A program made the position numbers and the translations under genes. Below are positions 12,720 to 27,300 of a stretch of 64,000 bases of DNA, in pieces. The notes beneath the pieces were generated by a model. The model did not search any database and had not been told where the DNA came from. It worked only from the letters and a program-made list of their open reading frames with translations. The DNA comes from Crambe crambe. Taxonomy: Eukaryota; Porifera; Demospongiae; Poecilosclerida; Crambeidae. How positions within the stretch are numbered: the stretch's first letter is position 1; each line of letters opens with the position of its first letter. The stretch covers positions 5,084,001 to 5,148,000 of the forward strand of contig OZ004582.1 in assembly GCA_963924555.1 (NCBI GenBank), given 5' to 3'.

Positions 12720-14440
12720 GTAGCGATGGGAGTTTACGAGTTTATGGGAAGCGAAAGTGCAAGTTTATGGCCTCTTCTGTATCGTACCTTGGTCACGTCA
12801 TTGATGCCAAGGGACTACACCCTCTTCAGACAAAGTACAAGCAATCGAAGAGGCTCCAACACCGAGAAATGTCACAGAATTGAAGTCCTACTTAGGTTTG
12901 CTTACCTATTATGGCAAGTTTCTGCCTAATCTAGCCACTCATCTGGCACCACTCTATCATCTATTGGAGAAGAAAGTCTCGTGGAAGTTGAAGTCGGCTC
13001 AGAAAAGGGCAATTGAAGAGTCCAAGCGTTTACTTGTTTCATCACAGCTATTGGTTCACTTTGACCCGAATTTACCACTTACTCTGGCTTGTGACGCCTC
13101 AGCCTATGGCATTGGTGCTGTACTAGCTCACCGTATGGCTGATGGTTATTGGTTTATGCTTCTAGCTAGAACCTTAAACAAAGCTGAAAGAAACTATTCC
13201 CAACTCGAAAAAGAGGAGTTTTCGGAATCAAACGATTCTATTCCTACTTATTTGGACATCCGTTTGAATTAGTTACAGATCACTAGGTTTGTTAGGAGAA
13301 AGGAAACCTACCTCACCTCAAGCTTCATCCCGGATTCGACGCTGGTCACTGTATTTATCCATATTTGAGTATACATCGAAGTTTCGAAATACAACCGCTC
13401 ATGCTAATGCTGATGCCCTCAGCCATTTACTGTTACCTGTCGAGCCAGCTAGTGTGCAAGAGCCTCCAGAGTTAGTACTGTTAACAGAGCATTTTGCTGA
13501 TTCACCTGTTACTGCCAGTCAAATCCGCTCCTGGACGAGAAATGATCCAGAGTTGGCTCCAGCAGTCCAATATCTCCAACAGGGATGGCCAAATTCAAGT
13601 AATAATCCTGCAATTGCCCCATTCATCTCACGACAATCGGAACTGTCCCTTTACGAAGGCTGTGTATTATGGGGAACCCGTGTGGTTGTTCCTAAGGCAG
13701 GGAGAGAGGCCGTGTTAACTGAGCTTCATGAAGGTCATCCAGGAATGGCTAGAATGAAAGGACTAGCTAGAATGTTTGTGTGGTGGCCTGGACTCTATCA
13801 GGACATTGAACAGACAGTCCGAGGATGTTCTGAATGTCAATGGAGTTGGCCCTCACGTCTGTGGGCTTGAATACATCTATAGACTATGCCGGCCCGATTC
13901 AGGGAAAAATGTATCTTATTTTGATAGATGCTCATTCCTAATGGATTGAGGCATTCTGCACACCATCTGCTACATCTGGAGTTGTGCTCCAAGAGCTCAG
14001 AACTACCTTCGCTCGTTTTGGACTGCCTGAGACCATTGTGTCAGACAATGGAACCTGTTTTATTAGTGCTGAATTTGAAGCATTTTTACAATCGAATGGT
14101 ATCATGCAAGCATTTAACATCGGCACTCTACCATCCAGCATCGAATGGGCTTGCCGAACATGCGGTTCAAATTGTCAAGAAGGGTCTGAAGAAAGCACTA
14201 TTCGTGATCGCTTGGCAAAGATACTCATGGCTTATCGTTTCACTCCTCAGTCCACTACAGGATTATCACCTGCAGAACTGATATTCAAGAATAGACCTAG
14301 ATCTCGTCTAGACTTGCTAAAACCTCACACTGCCGAACGTGTTGAGAGTCACCAACAGAAGCAGAAGGAATACCATGATGTCAAAGCTAAAAATAGACAA
14401 TTTAACGTGGGAGATAATGTATTTGTATGTAACTATTGAC
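12720..14440 (+). mobile_element. Broken Ty3/Gypsy retroelement, 3' part of pol
   Basis: The fragment begins within the end of reverse transcriptase (YLGLLTYYGKFLPN) and continues into RNase H (ACDASAYGIGAVLA), the H2C2 integrase zinc finger (HPGMARMKG..CSECQ) and part of the integrase core (SDNGTCFISAEF). Several frame changes and stops (for example after 13270 and at 13868) show that it is dead. No long terminal repeats were recognised. It lies in the 5' intron of the GTPase-FN3 gene in opposite orientation and is absent from the second gene copy. Confidence 0.88.
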
Positions 14441-14589
14441 GAGGTGATCGTTGGTTACCTGGAGTGATCCAAGAAAGAACCAGTCCAGTATCATGGTGAA
14501 GCTCCAATCAAAGTCTGGTGAAGCTCCAATCAAAGTCTGGAGGGATTGAGATTTAATAGAGGGAGAAACTACTCCAGACTGAGAAGGTA

Positions 14590-17060
14590 GAGACTTTCAT
14601 AAGAAATGTACAAGATGTGGAAAAGAAGCACATGCCAGAGACAAATGTCCTGCCAGAGAAGCTACGTGTCACAATTGCCAAAGAAAAGGGCACTATAGAT
14701 CCCAATGTTCCTCTAAGTCTGTGTCTACAATCACAGGAGGTGCAACAGTCACTGCAGATGCAGAAGAGAGCCTACTGGACTCAGCATTCTTGGATACAAT
14801 ATTTGACAGTGAAGAAAAGTCATGGTGTGTCACCATTCAAGTTGAGAATCAAGATAGATACGGGTGCAGAAGTGACAGCAATTTCCGATCAAATATTTCA
14901 AAGTTTGGACAAGGATCTTTCAAAGATAATGGAGAAACAGCTCTATGGCCCCTCTCATCAACTTCTGAGCACACTGGGACAGTTTGAAGCCAGATTGGTA
15001 CACAAGATAAAGTCTTCTATTCAGTCGGTATTAATTTTGTTATTAAAGGCCTCAAGAACAATCCCTCGGGCTGCCAGCAATAACTGCCCTAAATTTGGCA
15101 GTTAGAGTGGATGCTATAGGGTTTTGGTAATCTGGGAGAGGAATACGAGATCAAGAAAGCTAAGCCATATTCACTCTATACCCCATGAAGGATACCATTT
15201 CCTTTACATGAAAAAGTTGAGAAGGAGCTAAAGAGGATGGGGTAATTTCTAAAGTAGAAGAAGCTACACCCTGGTGTTCAGAAATGGTTGCAATACCCAA
15301 AAGAACGGTTCCGTACGGATTTCAAACCACTTAATGAGAGTGTTATCAGGGAAATTCATCCCCTACCCAAAGTCGACGAAATACTTGCACAATTGCATGG
15401 TGCTCCAACACAGGATTCTGGCAGATTCCATTGGCTGAGAAGTCCAAAATTATTGACAACCTTCATAACTCCCAGAGGTAGATTTTGTTTTAACAAATTA
15501 CCATTATTTTGGCATATCTGGTGTGCCAGAGCACTTTCAGGGATTGCCCGGTGTATTATGCCTGATGGATGATGTTTTGACATTTGGGAGGAACCGGACA
15601 GAACATGACGCGAGACTCACAACAGTACTCGAACGACTGGAGACAGCAGGAGTTACTCTAAATGCTTACAAGTGTGAGTTTTCTAAATCTCAATTAATTT
15701 TTCTTGGCCACTTAGTAGACCAGGATGGAGTCCGACCTGATCCAGCAAGAGGAAGCATTTAAGCAGAATTAACAAAACCTACTGTGTTAGCTTTATATAA
15801 TCCAGAAGCAGAGACAAAAATTTCTGCAGATGCCTCCTCATTTGGGCTCGGGGCGGTTCTTCTACGAAAAAGTGAGGATATCTGGAAACCAATTGCCTAT
15901 GCATCTCCCTCCATGTCTGAAACGGAGGGTCGTTATGCCCAAATTGAAAAAGAAACTTTGGCTGTGACATGGGCATGTGAGAGATTTGTAAGTTATATAC
16001 TTGGAGCCACAATTATTATTGAAACTGATCATAAGCCATTGGTTCCTCTGTTGGGAAACAAATCTCTCGATACTCTGCCCCCAAGGATTTTCCAATTTCG
16101 CCTCAGACTGGCTCGATTTGAATACTCTATTGTGCATGTCCCTGGAAGTTTCTTTACACAGTTTACTGGAAATTGAGAGGAGAACTGACGATTGATAACA
16201 ACCTCCTTCTATTCAGAAGACGAATAGTGGTCCCGAAAGTTCTGCAAAAGGAAACGCTGGACAAGCTACACGAAGATCACCAGGAATTCAAAGGTTGCAA
16301 GGACATCAGTTTGGTGGCCAGGTATATCCAGTCAAATTGAGAATCTGGTGAAGAACTGTCAGGCTTGTTCTAGGGAATACTCACCAGGATGTGAATCGCT
16401 TATGTCTAGCAAATTGCCAGATTATCCATGGCAGAAAGTGGGGTCAGATCTCTTCACCCTGAAAGGTTCCAGTTATTTGTTACTTCTCACGATGGCCAGA
16501 GGTCATGAAACTGACATTGACCACATCCAAAGCTATAATTGAGGCACTTAAGTCAATCTTCTCAAGACATGGGATTCCCCAGACATTTATGAGTGATTAC
16601 AGACCACAGTATGCTTCTCGAGAGTTAAGGGATTTTGCAGAAACTTACAATTTCTCTCATATAACTAGCAGCCCATATTTCCCACAGAGTAATGGACTTG
16701 CTGAGTGAGCTGTGCAGACAATGAAGCAACTTATCCAAGATAGCCAGGATCCATACTTGGCATTACTTTCTTATCGAACAACACCATTTTCATGGTCCCC
16801 TGCAGAACTACTCATGGGGTGGAGACTACAAACAAGTATGCCACAACTGGGGGAGCATCTGAGTCCAAAATGGCCCGACCTGGAGGAGTTTTGACACAAC
16901 GATCACGATTTCAAAATGAAACAGAAAGAGGATTTTGATAGTCGCCATCGTGTGAGAATATTGCCTCCCCTGCCAGAGACACAGAAGTGTGGGTTACTAT
17001 GAAGAACAAAACTATACCTGGAAAAATTGTCAGTTCGCAAGATCATATCTAATGGATATG
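14590..17060 (+). mobile_element. Second broken Ty3/Gypsy retroelement, gag to integrase
   Basis: In order: two CCHC zinc knuckles (CTRCGKEAHARDKC and CHNCQRKGHYRSQC, 14606-14690), an aspartic protease start (KIDTGAEVTAIS), reverse transcriptase pieces (FRTDFKPLNESV, LMDDVLTFG), RNase H (ISADASSFGLGAVLL, ETDHKPLVPL) and integrase pieces up to about 16890. Many stops, frameshifts and a deletion in the reverse transcriptase mark it as an old, inactive copy. It is a different lineage from the fragment just upstream, judging by the two dissimilar RNase H versions. Long terminal repeats were not recognised. Confidence 0.88.
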
Positions 17061-17789
17061 TTCAAAGAAATTGGTGACACCTCAACCCTAAACCAGTAAA
17101 CCTTGATATAAATCCTAAACCATCTCCCAATGCAGCCCCAGTGCAGACTTCTCCAACTCGCTCACCGATTATGACAAGAACACGTACTGGTGTCATGTTA
17201 CGTCCACCTGAAAGATTTCGAAGGAAGGGAGATGTGGCTGAAGTGACCTTTGACTCATGTGTGTATTGCTCACTGACTTGTGTATTGTTCACTGACTTGT
17301 GTCATTACAGTAATCTTTTGTCTATCACTCTATCACTATTTATAGTATTCTCACTTGGTATGCTGGTCATTTGTGTTCATTTCTCTTTTTGACTTGAATA
17401 AACTTGAGAACTCACCAGTGCATTGAGAAGCAGCAGGGACTGTGGTGTAAGCTATTACTGCCAAAATGACAAGGACTAGAAGTGCCATCGTCCAAATTAG
17501 CCGATATTATCCACATTCAACAATCCAGAGTCTGAGTTTAATTGTTATTGTGGTTTACTTTGAATCACACACACACACACACACTAATTTTTTAGAAATA
17601 ACAGCATTAAATTAACGAAAATATGAAGTGATCTTTATATTAGGCCATGGCAACAGCAAGGAAGCGGGGAAATTTGAATATCTGGAGAGAACTGCAGAGG
17701 AAGTTAGAGAGGGGAAGGTGTCTGGCATCTGCTAACCCGCCGGGAAAACCACGACTTTGTTAACTGTCTGTTCACTAGCTACCTCCGTT
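17061..17789. other. Non-coding tail after the retroelements
   Basis: It contains a short duplicated string (GTGTATTG(C/T)TCACTGACTT, 17261-17301), a small (CA)n at 17567-17584 and no supported exon. The 3' end of the second retroelement may run to about 17420. Confidence 0.4.
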
Positions 17790-17915
17790 ACTCTATAGGA
17801 TTTCTCACTGAGTTAATTAGCCTTATTATAGTACAGAGGCCTAGACTTGTGGGATAAAAATTATGGGCTGTGGGATAAAAATTAAGGGCTGTGGTAGCCT
17901 GAGTGCATGATCCAG
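17790..17915. repeat. Block inverted relative to the second gene copy
   Basis: This stretch (for example AGACTTGTGGGATAAAAATT) matches 44583-44696 in reverse complement, although the sequence on its right matches 44761-44810 in direct orientation. A short inversion has therefore happened in one copy of the duplicated GTPase-FN3 locus, beside the retroelement insertion. Confidence 0.75.
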
Positions 17916-17967
17916 GGAAATATATTATATAGCTACACTGCCACCTGGCTACTGGTCCATGACTTAC

Positions 17968-18006
17968 CTACATATACCATTTCCCAGTCTGACAATTCAC
18001 CAATTT
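17968..18006 (-). CDS. Probable early exon of the GTPase-FN3 gene
   Basis: A 39-base exon with an AAAG acceptor and a GTAAG donor encodes [13 protein letters not shown]. The second copy (44766-44804) encodes EIGDLSEWEMVDV: the frame is kept and the changes are mild, which suggests real coding sequence. Its phase fits the 36-base exon at 12618-12653 (KAVESEPPSHP), which in turn fits the GTPase exon. The joining across the retroelement-filled intron is inferred. Confidence 0.5.
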   Translation of the reverse strand, partial: KLVNCQTGKWYM

Positions 18007-18007
18007 C

Positions 18008-19978
<1,971 letters not shown>

Positions 19979-20469
19979 CATAGATAGTATATTACCGCCC
20001 CGGGATTGGAAACGGAAACAATTCCACGGGCAATCCGTGTTATGAAGTCAACGCGCGCGCGCTTAAATCTAATAATTATTACAGAACATACAGTGATAAT
20101 GTGCAATACATACAGTGCATGCTACTAGTGATGTGATGGACTCTTCTTCCTCTCCTTATTCATCAGTCGAGGAGGCTACTACACAATAATTATACTACAC
20201 AATATAATAATTACTTTCTGGCTCAGATAGATTTGCATGCACAAGTGATCACAAAAATTGATGCAGAGTTGCTAATAATATAATATTATACCATCAAAAT
20301 TGTCAATGAACTTCAATGCCAAGATGCAGTCATCAGAGTTACCAACACAATTTTGCTGGAATCAATCCGGTGTAGTAGTGAAATGGGGCCCCCCCGTGAT
20401 ATGGGGCCCCCCATCCCCAAATCACTAGAGATTTAGGGCTGGGGGGGTCCCATACAACTAGGGTTATGG

Positions 20470-21565
20470 GGACCCCGTAGTCCCCATATTCCTAGGGCTA
20501 TAGGGACCAGTCAGTGATATGGGGCCCCCTCAATTTTCCAAGCTTCCTAGCAAAATAAAAGCGTTTGCTATAGGGACCAGTCAGTGATATGGGGCTCCCT
20601 CAATTTTCCAAGCTTCCTAGCAAAATAAAAGCTTTTGCTATAGGGACCAGACTCCAGTCAGTGATATGGGGACCCCTCAATTTTCCAAGCTTCCTAGCAA
20701 AATAAAAGCTTTTGCTATAGGGACCAGACTCCAGTCAGTGATATGGGGACCCCTCAATTTTCCAAGCTTCCTAGCAAAATAAAAGCTTTTGCTATAGGGA
20801 CCATCAGTGACATGGGGCTCCCTCAATTTTCCTAGCAAAATAAAAGCTATAGGGACAGTCAGTGATATGGGGCTCCCTCAATTTTCCAAGCTTCCTAGCA
20901 AAATAAAAGCTATAGGGACCAGTCAGTGATATGGGGCTCCCTCAATTTTCCAAGCTTCCTAGCAAAATAAAAGTGTTTGCTATAGGGACCAGTCAGTGAT
21001 ATGGGGCCCCCCTCAATTTTCCAAGCTTCCTAGCAAAATAAAAGCTTTTGCTATAGGGACCAGTCAGTGATATGGGGCTCCCTCAATTTTCCAAGCTTCC
21101 TAGCAAAATAAAAGCTATAGGGACCAGTCAGTGATATGGGCCCCCCTCAATTATCCAAGCTTCCTAGCAAATAAAAGCTTTTGCTATAGGGACCAGTCAG
21201 TGATATGGGGCTCCCTCAATTTTCCAAGCTTCCTAGCAAAATAAAAGCTTTTGCTATAGGGACCAGACTCCAGTCAGTGATATGGGGACCCCTCAATTTT
21301 CCAAGCTTCCTAGCAAAATAAAAGCTTTTGCTATAGGGACCATCAGTGATATGGGGCTCCCTCAATTTTCCTAGCAAAATAAAAGCTATAGGGACAGTCA
21401 GTGATATGGGGCTCCCTCAATTTTCCAAGCTTCCTAGCAAAATAAGCTATAGGGACCAGTCAGTGATATGGGGCTCTCTCAATTTTCCAAGCTTCCTAGC
21501 AAAATAAAAGCTGTCAGAGATATGGGGCTCCCTCAGTTTTCCAAGCTTCCTAACAAAATAAAAGC
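20470..21565. repeat. Minisatellite of the middle transposon
   Basis: Some 16 tandem units of 55-75 bases share GTCAGTGATATGGGGCTCCC, TCAATTTTCCAAGCTTCCTA and GCAAAATAAAAGC. Units differ by internal deletions and by an optional ACTCCA insert. It forms the left subterminal region of the CCGGTGTAG element. Confidence 0.95.
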
Positions 21566-21579
21566 TTATGGTGTCTGAA

Positions 21580-22504
21580 TATTGTCCTCCCAAAATTTGT
21601 CCCAGTGGACAATTTTCACCAGTGAATAATTCACTGTCCCCCCTCAGTGAATAATGAAATCCTCAAGGCTGAAGAATTGTCACTGCATGGATGCAAGAGA
21701 GAGATTGGTAGTTTTCTCCAGTCTAGCTATAGACATCTCAGACTACATCTGCTTCTCTACAAATGCAACTAGGGCAGCATCGAACAACAAACTGGAGTAC
21801 AAGTTTAATTGCACAATCGTGGGCCGCCACTTCTATTTCAGCAGAATATCACGGCTGTGGAACTCAATGCCTCAAGTGAATCTTGAAAAGTCATTCAAAG
21901 CTCAACTTTTACAGTTTTCATGGCACATTTCATGAACAACTTTAATCAAGCCAGGCTATGTACATATCATATATTCTGTCCTTGCTCAACATGCCATTTG
22001 ACTAATCCTTAACCTACTAATAGTCACTACAAATTTTTATTTTTATACTAGTAGTTCTCTAAGTTACAACCTTTGTACATACTTCACTTCACTTTATTTT
22101 ATTTCCAGCTTCACCAGCACGTGGTGTTAGTCTGGCAACATGTTTCACTATGCTTTAGTTCTGTAGCACCAAACTCTTTATCAATAACATGTTGAGAAGT
22201 CAAAAAAAATCACCTTGGAAGAAGCATGGAAGAAGCGTGGTAAAACTCTAGCTATATGTCACGTGCTAGATGAGAAAATGTCATCTTGGTCCACAATTAA
22301 CTGGATAGTTCTACCACAAAATAGCTATCTAGCTAGGTGAGGTTCCCTATTTTCTACTCAGTAAGCTGTGTCACATAACACTAGAAAAGTATCTCAGTCT
22401 GTATGGTCAGCGTCACAGAGTCTATGAAGCAAGTCAGAAAATTCACACTCGATCGTGGTTATAATACTCCAACTGACTCTAACACACCATTAGAATGCTG
22501 TATA
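21580..22504. other. Non-coding part of the middle transposon
   Basis: An open frame at 21654-21935 contains HFYFSRISRLWNSMPQVNLEKSFK, but in pieces resembling the short tail seen after non-LTR reverse transcriptases (FFxRxxxxWNxLP). This suggests a tiny 3' fragment of a LINE-type element, with no reverse transcriptase core visible. Confidence 0.35.
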
Positions 22505-22771
22505 CACTGTAAAAACGGTTGTGTGTGTAGCACACCAAAATCTTTGCACACCCTTGGTGTGGTACTATTTAGGGAGTGTTCAGCACACCTAGCAATTGAA
22601 TGGTGTAGACTTCACACAGAGATTATGGTGTGCAACCCTTTAAGGTGTATACAACACACCTTATGATATTAAAGTGTACTGTACACACCATTGCAAGTGG
22701 GTATTTCACACCCTATCGAAAGGCAGCTGCATGCATGAATCATGCAGTGCAAAGGTCAGATAGCTATCACA

Positions 22772-23770
22772 TGGCTACTGATTTTACTGAAGATGTTAAT
22801 AGCAGTTATACACCTGATATCTCCCAGTCTATTAATCTTTCAACCATCAGTTCTGGCACAATAAGAAAACTTGATTTTGATATGCTTAAGGTAAGATGTA
22901 TACAATGTGAATGATCATAGCTAGCTAGCTATAGCTTCTATAGCTGAATTCACTTTAAAGCTATTTGCTAGCTATTATAGCTACATGTCTAGCTATAATT
23001 TTAGGCCCACAGGCATTCTTAATTGAAGCAGGCCATTGGGCATAGTATACAGCTATAGCACCAGTATATTCATAATGTATGATGACATGAGCCTCTGCAG
23101 TTGTGAGCAAGGGAGAGGTAGATATAATATAATGTGACCAATGAATTTTACTGCCCATTAGGGAATGGCTTTTTGGGTCTCTGAGATCACTGTTCAAACT
23201 AGCTATATAATTATTAATTACATGCAGCCTCCAAGAAAGCCTAAAAGATTGGAAACAATACGACTCAAGCGAATAAGATACAGATGGACAAAGAAACATG
23301 CACTGAGATGGAAGTGAAGAAAAGAAGCACATGAGAGAGAAGAGAGCAAAGAAATGGAGTTGCGAGAAAAGGAGAAATGGATCGAAGAGGAACATGCTGA
23401 AATGAAAAGGCTGAGAAATATGGAGCAAAAAGAGCAATATGAAGCATTCGTTGAAGATATTAATATGAAATACAGACAGAATCACATACACAACAATCAG
23501 ACTCTCTACTTTTGCCAATATAGATGCAGTCAGAAAAGGCGGTTTCACAAAGTTTGACAAACAAGGGATTGAAGCTTAGTAATATTGAACGTACTGCTAT
23601 AGTTGCTGAGGTCGAGAATGACAAGAGAGCTGAGTTAAATGCTCTATTATATCGTAACTTAGCAGAGCGACTGAAAAGGGAAAAGCGTGAATTAAACGAT
23701 ACTCTGAACCGGAAGATAGAAATCGTCCAGGATTTCTGGAGAAATCAACTATGTGAAGGAAGTTCAAGAA
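22772..23770 (+). pseudogene. Decayed Lys/Arg/Glu-rich coiled-coil gene in transposon
   Basis: Pieces: an exon from ATG 22782 (MATDFTEDVNSSYTPDISQS) to a donor at 22891; an exon from 23227 (PPRKPKRLETIRLKRIRYRW) that meets a TGA; a highly charged frame from about 23323 (MELREKEKWIEEEHAEMKRL) to 23557; and a charged frame 23524-23770 (AELNALLYRNLAERLKREKR). Frames change between pieces, so at least one frameshift or an unseen intron separates them. The predicted protein would be mostly basic helix and coiled coil. I do not recognise a family. Confidence 0.4.
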
Positions 23771-23794
23771 TGAACAATACCAAATGTTTCATCT

Positions 23795-24128
23795 CATCAT
23801 TTTCTTGTGTATCATAACCATTTTCCTCACAAATCAAAGAATCATCTTCATTGTCTTCATCAACATTTATTGTTACATTTTGTTCTTGTAGAGAAGGTAC
23901 TAAGTTCAGAACTTCCCTGTGTTTGCGATACAGATGTTTCTTAAATGAATAGAAATTAGTGTAGGTCCTGGGGCATTCTTCAATTCCACAAATAGTGTGA
24001 AAATTTGGATCGTGGGCGTGTACAGCAGCCATATGGCGCAATGCTAGCTTAAAAGTAGGCGCTGCATATCTGTGACAAATCCAACAGGTAACCTTCATTA
24101 CTATGACATCGATAGTGCGCATGCGCAT
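23795..24128 (-). CDS. Two-finger C2H2 zinc-finger protein of the inner transposon
   Basis: The frame encodes two zinc fingers: CWIC with two distal histidines (LRHMAAVH) and CGIEEC with HLYRKH, followed by an acidic Asp/Glu tail. The first two in-frame ATGs (MRMR) lie inside the palindrome TGCGCATGCGCA (24116-24127), so the third ATG at 24098, giving MKVTCWICH, may be the real start. The frame stays open to 23745 but a donor-like GTATTG after 23795 may end the exon. Zinc fingers plus the neighbour suggest a DNA-binding partner in transposition; this is inference. Confidence 0.55.
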
Positions 24129-24307
24129 ATGGGCCGAAAAGCAGCTGCTGACATCTTACCTCGAGGATCTAGAAACGAATGGAATAGCCGCTGCTGCACT
24201 GACCGATAAGCTTGTAAGTAAGTAAGTAGCTAGCATAGCCAATAGACGTGTGTGTGTTACTAGCCAGGTTGATTATTCTTTTTATATCTGTTAAATAATA
24301 GGTAAGA
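24099..24307. promoter_or_regulatory. Divergent promoter with an NRF1-type palindrome
   Basis: TGCGCATGCGCA at 24116-24127 is the consensus palindrome bound by NRF1 in animals. It lies between the zinc-finger gene (minus) and the SAMD3-like gene (plus, ATG at 24308). Function in this organism is inferred from the motif only. Confidence 0.45.
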
Positions 24308-27300
24308 ATGACATCAGTGACTGTTCTTGTTACTTATTTGGATAAGAAGAAACTCGTAAAAATTCCCCTCAATCATAAAGTTGATAGCGACTTACAATTT
24401 TTAACAGGAGAGTTCATAAAGCTATTTTCTGTTGAAGACAGCTCTAATGTTTCAGTGACTTTTCAACAATATGATAGTGGATGGGATGAATATATTGATC
24501 TTGATTTGACCGATACTCTTCTGCATAAGGACAAGGTTAAGGCTATTGTAACTTCAAAGACATCAAGTGGTATGCATGAAACACTACCAGTGTCACGCTG
24601 TTATGATTTATCACCTTCTTCAGACACATTCAGTGATGTAAGTAATTGAATTAAATAGAAACTTATTAGTACTAGTAATATGCCAATTATTTAACTTATA
24701 TATAAAAGGTAGGGCTCACAATAACAGTCAGTCACAGGACATTTTCTGGTCAATTTCTTCATTTGTTCAGTCATTTTTTGCCTTTATCCGACCAATTTTC
24801 CTACTATAGCTATACATTTAAAACTGCTATTAGATAATCATGTCCTGAGTGTTGTTACTGTGAGCCCTGAAAAGGTTTGCGTTTTAATACTGGCTATATC
24901 ATTTCTCTCTTTTAGTCTGCATCAGTAGATACACCAACTGCTTCAAGAGTCAGCATGCATCGCAGAACGTGTCTTCTGGAAGATGATTCAAATAGCTCTG
25001 AGGGTGATGATGGTGGTGTTAAACCCCTTCAAGTCCAACTTGCTGCTGTGAAGAAAAGAAAGCTTGTCAAGAGTGAAGATGACAATATACCATTGCCTGA
25101 CCCCTTTCCTCTCCCCAAGAATTATCGATCTGATGTAGAAATTGCACTGAAATCGGGAGAACTTACTCAAGAAACTAGAAGCACCTTTTTATCTGCAGTT
25201 GCTTCAGCAATGCTAAATTACAAAAAATATCCAAGTAAAGATGACCACTGCTGCGTTGCTCGAAGCATCATAGTGAAGTATCCATTTATGAAGTCACCAG
25301 TAGGAGCAACATATGTAAGTATTAACTGTAGTTTCCTGCTTCCAGGTCTTGTGTGTGTGTGTGTGTGTGTGTGTGTTTCTAACCGGTGACCTGCTTTCGG
25401 GTCTTGTAGGCAGAAGCATTGTGTATGACTGGCTACCTGCTTTCGGGTCTTGTAGGCAGAAGTGTATGTGTGTTTCTGACCGGCGACCTGCTTTCGGGTC
25501 TTGTAGGCAGAATCATTGTGTATGTGTGTTTCTGACTGGCGACCTGCTTTCGGGTCTTGTAGGCAGAATCATTGTGTGTTTCTGCCTGGCGACCTGCTTT
25601 CGGGTCTTGTAGGCAGAAGCATTGTGTATGTGTGTTTCTGATCGGCGACCTGCTTTTGGGTCTTGTAGGCAGAAGCATTGTGTATGTGTGTTTCTGACCG
25701 GCGACCTGCTTTCGGGTCTTGTAGGCAGAATCATTGTGTATGTGTGTTTCTGACCGGCGACCTGCTTTCGGGTCTTGTAGGCAGAATTAGTGTTGTGTAT
25801 GTATGTGTATTTCTGACCGGCAACCTGCTTTCGGGTCTTGTAGGCAGAATTAAGTGTTGTGTGTGTTTCTGACCGGCAACCTACTTCAGGTCTTGTGGGA
25901 TGAAGTGTGTGTTTACTGTGTACCTATCTGTGCGATAACTAGGTATCATTTCAATGATGTATTACCTTTATTTTGTAGGGAGGTATAGTGAAATCATTGA
26001 GTGACAGGTTCGAAGAGTTTCGGCGGAAGAAAAAACCACGAAAGCCAAGAGATTCTAACCCTTCCCAAGTTTTGGTGGCTGCTAAACCAAAGTCCCCTGG
26101 TATCACTTGTCCTATCACCTCTCCACAAATTCCTCGAGGAGAGGATAAAACATCTTTTAATAGACACAATAATGTGCTAAAAGCTGAGTGGAAAAAAAAA
26201 TCACATAACCAGAGCCTCGTGGATGAATTGATGGAGCAGTCATTTGCAATGTGTTGGGATGATCTCCACTCAGAGAGCCACGACCTTGACTCAGTATTTG
26301 ATAGTTATCCTTTTCTTCAAAGCAGCAGCCATGTAAGTTGATCATTGGGTACAGTAGAATCTTGGTTATCTGGACCTCAGCACCTTGATTATCTGGCACA
26401 TGGCAAATTAACAATATTCTTAACAATTTTGGTGTGTGTTAAATAGAATTGCCATGGAAAATAATACTCTTTCACCTATCCAGATAACCGAGGTTCTATA
26501 CTGTAGTCAACTATATCAGTCAACATGTACTTTTCACTTTTCTCGTGGGCTGCTGCTAATCAAAATTTTTATAGCTAGCTCTCTAGGTTATTTTTGAGCT
26601 TCCAATTCCGCTTTCATGCAGTGCTCACTCTTCTTTTTTTTTAATGTAGCTGATCAGAGATCTTGGGAGATATCTGAAGTGTGACATTGTGAAGCAGTCA
26701 GATGAAAGGTTGAACATGATTGTTCCAAAAATATTGAGACAAGCAAAGCTTGAAATGGTTAGCAACACACATTTGAAAAATGCTGTAAAAGACCTTGATA
26801 TTGACAGTGAGTGTAGGTAGCTATAGGCTTGCATACAAAGAAAAAAATTTTTGGTGGAAGTCAGGACACGCATGCTTATTACTAGCTATTAATCAGAATA
26901 TCTACTCTAATATGATGCATGGATCCCCTTGCCCTGGTGAAGCCTCTGTGGCTAGCTATAGCTATAGATTATTGTTTAAATTTAATATTTTATAAAATAA
27001 CTCTTGCAGATTTTAATATCCCTGTGGCCATAATGTGCTTAGTGTATATGCTTCCAGATGTAAGGACAAAGCCAGATAGTAATAAAGTTATCTTCTTTAC
27101 TGAGGTAAATTAATCACTATGGGAGTGTACTAGCTAGCTGTGACAGATTCCATGACCCATATGTAATGACTATTTTGTATTGTGAAAAATTATGACTAAA
27201 ATACAGTTTAAAGTATTGTTTTGGACAGCAGTTTTTCAAATAAAACTTTTGCCAAATTTTCCTACTATACTTTATAATAATAATCATGTATACATGCTGC

